Below the pieces are notes generated by a model. It saw only the letters and a program-made list of their open reading frames with translations, was not told the origin of the DNA and ran no database searches. The translations under genes and the position numbers were made by a program. This document shows positions 59,954-64,000 of a DNA stretch of 64,000 nucleotides, one piece after another (positions within the stretch are counted from its first letter, which is position 1; each line of letters starts with the position of its first letter). This DNA is from Bacteroidales bacterium (GTDB taxonomy: Bacteria; Bacteroidota; Bacteroidia; Bacteroidales; UBA3824): NCBI GenBank assembly GCA_016286055.1, contig JAEERW010000002.1:62001-126000 (forward strand), in the 5' to 3' direction.

Positions 59954-62401
59954 TTAGAAACTTTGTCCCATAGTAAACTGCAAAGTGCTGCCGCTAGGTT
60001 TAAACTCGCCATCTTTCCACACTTTGTCGAATCCCCAGCCCCAGTCTAAGCCGAGCATACCGAGCATCGACATAAACACTCTGAGGCCAACACCCGCCGA
60101 ACGGTAAACGTTGAACGGTTGAAGTTGGTTGATCTCTTTCCAGCAGTTTCCGCCTTCCATAAATACAAGTCCAAATACTGTCGCCGATTCTTTGAGTGTA
60201 ACAGGGTAACGCAATTCCATCGTGTATTTTACATAAGAGTTGCCACCAGCCGAAATAGATTCGGCATCATATCCGCGCATTCCCACCACATCTTTGCCGT
60301 AGGTGTAGTAGTTCATACCATCGCCACCCATAGTAAATCCTTGAAATGGCGAATAGCCGAGGTCTCTTGTAAAGAATCCGCTAATACCCAAAGCGATTTT
60401 GGTGTGGAGCACGAGGTCGCCAACAAGCGGTGTAAATGTCTTAGCTTCGAATCCCCATTTGTGATACTCCACCCATTTCCATTTTATCGAGTCGGCTATA
60501 TGGGCGTAATCTTTGCCGTTGAACTTAGAGTATGGCGGTGTAATATCCAACGACAGCGAGAACGAAGAGCCACGGCGCGAATAGATTGGTGCGTCGATGC
60601 TGTTGCGCGAGAACACAGTACGTAGGGCAATTTCGTTGGCTACACCGTCGGCATCAAGTCCATCGAAATAGGGATAATTTTGCAGTTTGTAACGTTTGTA
60701 CTGAATCTCTTCGTAAAGCGAGAAGTTGTTGTCAGGCCATTTTAAGCGGCGACCGAAACCTATTGCACCACCTACCACCTGCATACGGTAGTTGAGGTAG
60801 CTTGAATAGTGGAGGTAGTTGACATCGGTGTAATAGAAACTTACAGACAGAGAGTTACGTCTGCGTCCGCCGAGCCAAGGCTCTACAAACGACAAACTGT
60901 ATGTTTGGTAATATTTGCCGTTGCTCTGAAACGAGAGGCTGAGTTTTTGACCATCGCCACCAGGTAGGGGTCGCCAAGAACTTTTGTCGAAGAAGTTTCT
61001 AGTGGAAAAGTTATTGAATGACACACCGAGACGTCCGACGAACGAACCTCCGCCCCAACCAGCCGAAAGTTCAAATTGGTCGTTGCCTTTTTCTGTGAGG
61101 GCGTAGTTGATATCTACGGTGCTGTTGTTGTAGTTAGGTACAGGCGACGGTGCAAGTTTTTCAGGATCGAAGTTTCCAAGGTTGGCAAGCTCACGCACAG
61201 AGTTGATGATGTCGGTACGGCTAAACAGCTCACCCGGAAGGGTGTAAAGCTCGCGTCGTGCCACATGGTCGTTGGTGCGGGTGTTGCCGGTGATGTTAAT
61301 TCTGTCGATATATGCCTGAGGACCTTCTACAATCATAATCTCCACATCGATAGAGTCGTTGACAACGGCAGTTTCGCGAGGCATGGCACGGAAAAACAGA
61401 TAACCATCATCCATGTAAATATTGCCCACAGCGTCGAGATCGTTGTTCAAGCGGTCGTCTAAGCGGTTTTGGTCGTACAGGTCGCCTTTTTTGATATCGA
61501 GACGTCGCTGGAGTAAATCGCTCGCATATTTAGTATTGCCCACCCAAGTGATTGAGCGATAATAATATTGATGTCCTTCTTCGAGGTTTATTTTTACACC
61601 CACAAGTCTATTGTTGATTCTGTAAACCGAATCGCTGAGAATCATCGCATCGCGGTAGCCATACTTGTTGAACTTTTTGATAAGTGACACTTTGTCTTCT
61701 TCAAACTTTGTGCGGATAAACTTAGAAGGCTTAAACATGCCGTACCAACGTTTTTGCTTAGTGTTTTTAAGAGCCTTGCGCACTTTTTTGTCGGCGAATT
61801 TTACATTGCCTTCGGGCACTATCTCTTTGATTTTTACTTTGTGACCTTTGTCTACGTTTACAATCAGTTTTACAACGTTTTGCATCATAGTGTCTTCAAC
61901 CTGAGCAATGCGCACGTCCACATTATAAAAACCTTTTTCGTAAAAATGGGATTCAATTATATTTTTGGTATTGGTGATTACATGTTCGGTAACTTTGGTT
62001 CCCGCTGTAAGTTTCACCTTTTCTTCAACGTCGTTACGCTCACCATTTCTCAAGCCCTTGTATTCCACTTTGGATAGTTTTGGACGTTCTTCAAGTTTGA
62101 TATCCAAATAAACGTTGTTTCCAGAAATAGAGGTAATTGCAATTCGCACATCGGAAAAAAGACCTTGTTTCCAAAGTTTTTCGATACTACGCGAAATTTG
62201 GTCGCTCGGGATTTTGATACTCTGCCCCACCTTCAAGCCAGATATTTGTACAATAGCTTGTTTGTTGAGGAATTTTACACCCGAAACAGTAATACCGCCG
62301 ATAATATAATCTTTAGGCGCATTGTAGTTTACGTCTGTCTGAGCGTTCACCGATAAAAACGATGTCAATAAAAATAAAATAAGAAGCAGTCTGCTTTTCA
62401 T
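59954..62401 (-). CDS. bamA: Outer-membrane protein assembly factor BamA
   Basis: An 815-residue Omp85 protein. I start it at MKSRLLLILFLLTSFLSVNA, which gives a proper signal peptide; a frame 23 codons longer would put non-signal residues first. Residues ~30-430 are five POTRA domains, starting DYIIGGITVSGVKFLN. The 16-strand barrel follows, with the Omp85 motifs FTMGGDGMNYYTYG (equivalent of the VRGF region near MRGYDAESI) and a C-terminal GSTLQFTMGQSF ending in Phe, the barrel signature. It is followed by two ompH genes and preceded by uppS. Confidence 0.95.
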   Translation of the reverse strand: MKSRLLLILFLLTSFLSVNAQTDVNYNAPKDYIIGGITVSGVKFLNKQAIVQISGLKVGQSIKIPSDQISRSIEKLWKQGLFSDVRIAITSISGNNVYLDIKLEERPKLSKVEYKGLRNGERNDVEEKVKLTAGTKVTEHVITNTKNIIESHFYEKGFYNVDVRIAQVEDTMMQNVVKLIVNVDKGHKVKIKEIVPEGNVKFADKKVRKALKNTKQKRWYGMFKPSKFIRTKFEEDKVSLIKKFNKYGYRDAMILSDSVYRINNRLVGVKINLEEGHQYYYRSITWVGNTKYASDLLQRRLDIKKGDLYDQNRLDDRLNNDLDAVGNIYMDDGYLFFRAMPRETAVVNDSIDVEIMIVEGPQAYIDRINITGNTRTNDHVARRELYTLPGELFSRTDIINSVRELANLGNFDPEKLAPSPVPNYNNSTVDINYALTEKGNDQFELSAGWGGGSFVGRLGVSFNNFSTRNFFDKSSWRPLPGGDGQKLSLSFQSNGKYYQTYSLSFVEPWLGGRRRNSLSVSFYYTDVNYLHYSSYLNYRMQVVGGAIGFGRRLKWPDNNFSLYEEIQYKRYKLQNYPYFDGLDADGVANEIALRTVFSRNSIDAPIYSRRGSSFSLSLDITPPYSKFNGKDYAHIADSIKWKWVEYHKWGFEAKTFTPLVGDLVLHTKIALGISGFFTRDLGYSPFQGFTMGGDGMNYYTYGKDVVGMRGYDAESISAGGNSYVKYTMELRYPVTLKESATVFGLVFMEGGNCWKEINQLQPFNVYRSAGVGLRVFMSMLGMLGLDWGWGFDKVWKDGEFKPSGSTLQFTMGQSF

Positions 62402-62482
62402 CTGAAATAGTATAATATAGTAAGTATAATATCTTATTAAACCGCACCGTTGCAAAAAACGGGCTTGCAAATTTAAAACAAA

Positions 62483-63232
62483 TTATTTTAAAGTTGCAAT
62501 TTGTTGCGAAGTTTTCCCAAATCGTCGTTCGCGTTGTTGATATTGGTAAATAGCTTCAAAGAAATCTTCTTTGGAAAAATCTGGCCACAAGGTGTCTGTG
62601 AAGTAGAGTTCGGAATATGAAATCTGCCAGAGCAGGAAGTTTGAAATACGAAGTTCGCCGCTTGTGCGAATCAGCAGTTCTGGATCTGGAATATCGTAGG
62701 TGTATAAATATTTTGAAAAATCCTCTTCTGTCAAGCTGTCAATGTCGAAAGGATTGTTTTGGTATTTTTGTAGTAATTTTTTTGCGGCGTTTAGAATTTC
62801 GTTTCTGCTTCCGTAACTCAACGCTATGACAGCAGTAAGGCCATTGTTTTGCTGCGATTTAGCTACGGCGTTGTTCACTTGGCTTAACACCTCAGGCGGC
62901 AGAAGGGAAGTGTCGCCGATAATTTTTAACCGTATGTTATTTTTTATAAGGTCGTCTAACTGTGAAGCGATAGAGCTAAGCAACAGAGCCATAAGCCCCG
63001 CTACTTCTTCTTTTGGGCGGTTCCAGTTTTCCATAGAAAAAGCGTAAAGGGTAACATATTTCACGCCTATTTCTGCGGCTGCCTCCACGGTAGTTCTGGC
63101 GGCTTTAGCACCTTGATTATGACCTTCTAATCTATCTTTGCCTCTCTGGGCGGCCCATCTGCCGTTGCCGTCCATTATGACTGCCACATGCTGGGGAATT
63201 TTAGTTGTGTCTAGTTTTTCTTTAATTGACAT
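62483..63232 (-). CDS. uppS: Undecaprenyl diphosphate synthase (isoprenyl transferase)
   Basis: A 249-residue cis-prenyltransferase that makes the lipid carrier for cell-wall synthesis. I start it at MSIKEKLDTTKIPQH; a frame 10 codons longer would overlap the end of the upstream gene. It has HVAVIMDGNGRWA (catalytic Asp), then YVTLYAFSMENWNRP, ALSYGSRNEI, and PELLIRTSGELRISNFLLWQ followed by SELYFTDTLWPDF. Normal length. It is 11 bases after the DUF6089 gene and 81 bases before bamA. Confidence 0.96.
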   Translation of the reverse strand: MSIKEKLDTTKIPQHVAVIMDGNGRWAAQRGKDRLEGHNQGAKAARTTVEAAAEIGVKYVTLYAFSMENWNRPKEEVAGLMALLLSSIASQLDDLIKNNIRLKIIGDTSLLPPEVLSQVNNAVAKSQQNNGLTAVIALSYGSRNEILNAAKKLLQKYQNNPFDIDSLTEEDFSKYLYTYDIPDPELLIRTSGELRISNFLLWQISYSELYFTDTLWPDFSKEDFFEAIYQYQQRERRFGKTSQQIATLK

Positions 63233-63243
63233 TTTTCTGTTGT

Positions 63244-63939
63244 TTACATATATGCGCCGCACTTCTGCGACTGTGTGCTTCCTACCTGGAATGCCAGCAC
63301 CACTCCTAAGAACGAGTACATATCGGTATTGCCAAGGAACGAGCGCTGCTTGGTATATTCAACGCCGTATTGCGGGTCGTAGAGGTCGTCGTCGATGTGG
63401 TCGAGCATGTCGGTAAAGAGTTTGCGGTATTTCCACTCAAACGAAACGGTGAATTTTTGGGTGGGACTGATTTTTACGCCCAAGCCAAACGGTATACAAA
63501 ACTGCAATCCTTCGTGCGGGAAAGATCCAACTGCAAGTCCGGGACCTGCTGCTATGTATGGCGACACAAAGTTGGTTTTAGATCCTTTGATCAGCGGCAG
63601 GAAGTTAAACTCCATTTGCAGAGATAGTTCTACAACTTCGTTTTCAAACTTGGCATTGCGGGCGTTTTGATATGGATTGTCAAAATCGGCATCACTGCCT
63701 TCGAACTTGAGCCTCAAAGCTTCGAACGATAATGCTAAACGGGGGTTGAATCCGTGGCGTATGTTAGCACCAAAAGCTATCTGGGGATTGTAAAACGGTT
63801 TTACCGGACAGATTTCTCCATTATAATAACAAGTTCCCACGGCGAGGCCTATCTCGTCGAACTGGTAGTTGCGGTGCTGCTGCGCATATGCGCGTACCGA
63901 CATTACCATAATTATCAATATGGCAACAATACGTTTCAA
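63244..63939 (-). CDS. DUF6089-type outer-membrane beta-barrel protein
   Basis: A 231-residue protein with a signal peptide (1-19, RAYAQ). The mature part is a small barrel: DEIGLAVGTCYYNGEI, PFYNPQIAFGANIRHGFNPRLAL, EFNFLPLIKG, SPYIAAGPGLAVGSFP and FTVSFEWKYRKLFTDMLDHID. The last resembles a motif seen in DUF6089 proteins that lie upstream of uppS and bamA in Bacteroidales. Function unknown, likely envelope-related. It has a TATCTTTG promoter element. Confidence 0.82.
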   Translation of the reverse strand: MKRIVAILIIMVMSVRAYAQQHRNYQFDEIGLAVGTCYYNGEICPVKPFYNPQIAFGANIRHGFNPRLALSFEALRLKFEGSDADFDNPYQNARNAKFENEVVELSLQMEFNFLPLIKGSKTNFVSPYIAAGPGLAVGSFPHEGLQFCIPFGLGVKISPTQKFTVSFEWKYRKLFTDMLDHIDDDLYDPQYGVEYTKQRSFLGNTDMYSFLGVVLAFQVGSTQSQKCGAYM

Positions 63940-63959
63940 TGCCGAAATGTTTTTCGCTG

Positions 63960-63967
63960 CAAAGATA
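63960..63967 (-). promoter_or_regulatory. Promoter -7 element of the DUF6089-uppS genes (TATCTTTG)
   Basis: Exact TAnnTTTG match on the complement, 21 bases upstream of the DUF6089 start. Confidence 0.6.
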
Positions 63968-64000
63968 GATGAAACTTTGCAGCCACAGTAATTAAAAAAA

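Overview
The window looks like a chromosome segment from a member of the Bacteroidota, most likely order Bacteroidales. The evidence is: many gene starts preceded by TAnnTTTG, the -7 promoter element of this phylum; type IX secretion C-terminal sorting domains; a SusC/TonB-type receptor paired with a DUF4249 lipoprotein; DUF2807 proteins; and the order bamA-ompH-ompH-murI with uppS and a DUF6089 protein upstream. I cannot name a genus.

Layout. 1-735 is a scrap heap: the tail of an MNT nucleotidyltransferase, an internally deleted HEPN gene, and a broken second copy of the M23 peptidase gene found intact at 4366. 749-4073 holds two secreted repeat/Ig proteins separated by palindromic repeat elements. 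4366-9736 is housekeeping (M23 peptidase, recA, obgE, clpX) plus a small toxin-antitoxin pair. 9800-13200 is an AT-rich island with gene fragments, duplicated segments and two unknown lipoproteins; an imperfect duplicate of the 3' end of the neighbouring TPR gene lies at its far edge. 13212-18620 is an operon of a GHL10-type glycosidase, a small unknown protein, an AMP-forming acyl ligase and a TPR protein. 18917-21370 is an ExbB/ExbD energising operon, followed by tRNA-Ser(GGA). 21691-28585 is housekeeping (fabD, dprA, lptG, tgt, a glycosyltransferase, an ECF sigma factor, rsmG). 28615-39675 is a surface-protein region: two paralogous membrane TPR regulators, an outer-membrane barrel protein, two DUF2807 proteins, and a TonB-dependent receptor interrupted by one stop codon and followed by DUF4249. 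39779-46614 holds a GH43-like lipoprotein, tadA, a glycosyltransferase, miaA, an AI-2E-family permease and a LuxC-like reductase.

The most unusual part is 46855-53089. Nine tiny genes encode peptides of 29-55 residues. Each has a very acidic leader ending in Gly-Gly and a short cationic core. Directly downstream are a TolC-like outer-membrane channel, an HlyD-like adaptor and an ABC transporter with an N-terminal C39 leader peptidase whose catalytic residues are intact. The leaders carry hydrophobic residues at -4, -7, -12 and -15, the pattern C39 peptidases read. The genes thus form a self-contained unit that makes, trims and exports a family of peptides with mature parts of only 12-17 residues (32 in one case). 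No modification enzyme, immunity gene or sensor kinase is visible, so a signalling or antimicrobial role is open.

53182-64000 returns to core functions: aspS, a metallo-hydrolase, an ECF sigma factor overlapping a membrane protein with PKD and gliding-type C-terminal domains, murI, two ompH/skp genes, bamA, uppS and a DUF6089 protein.
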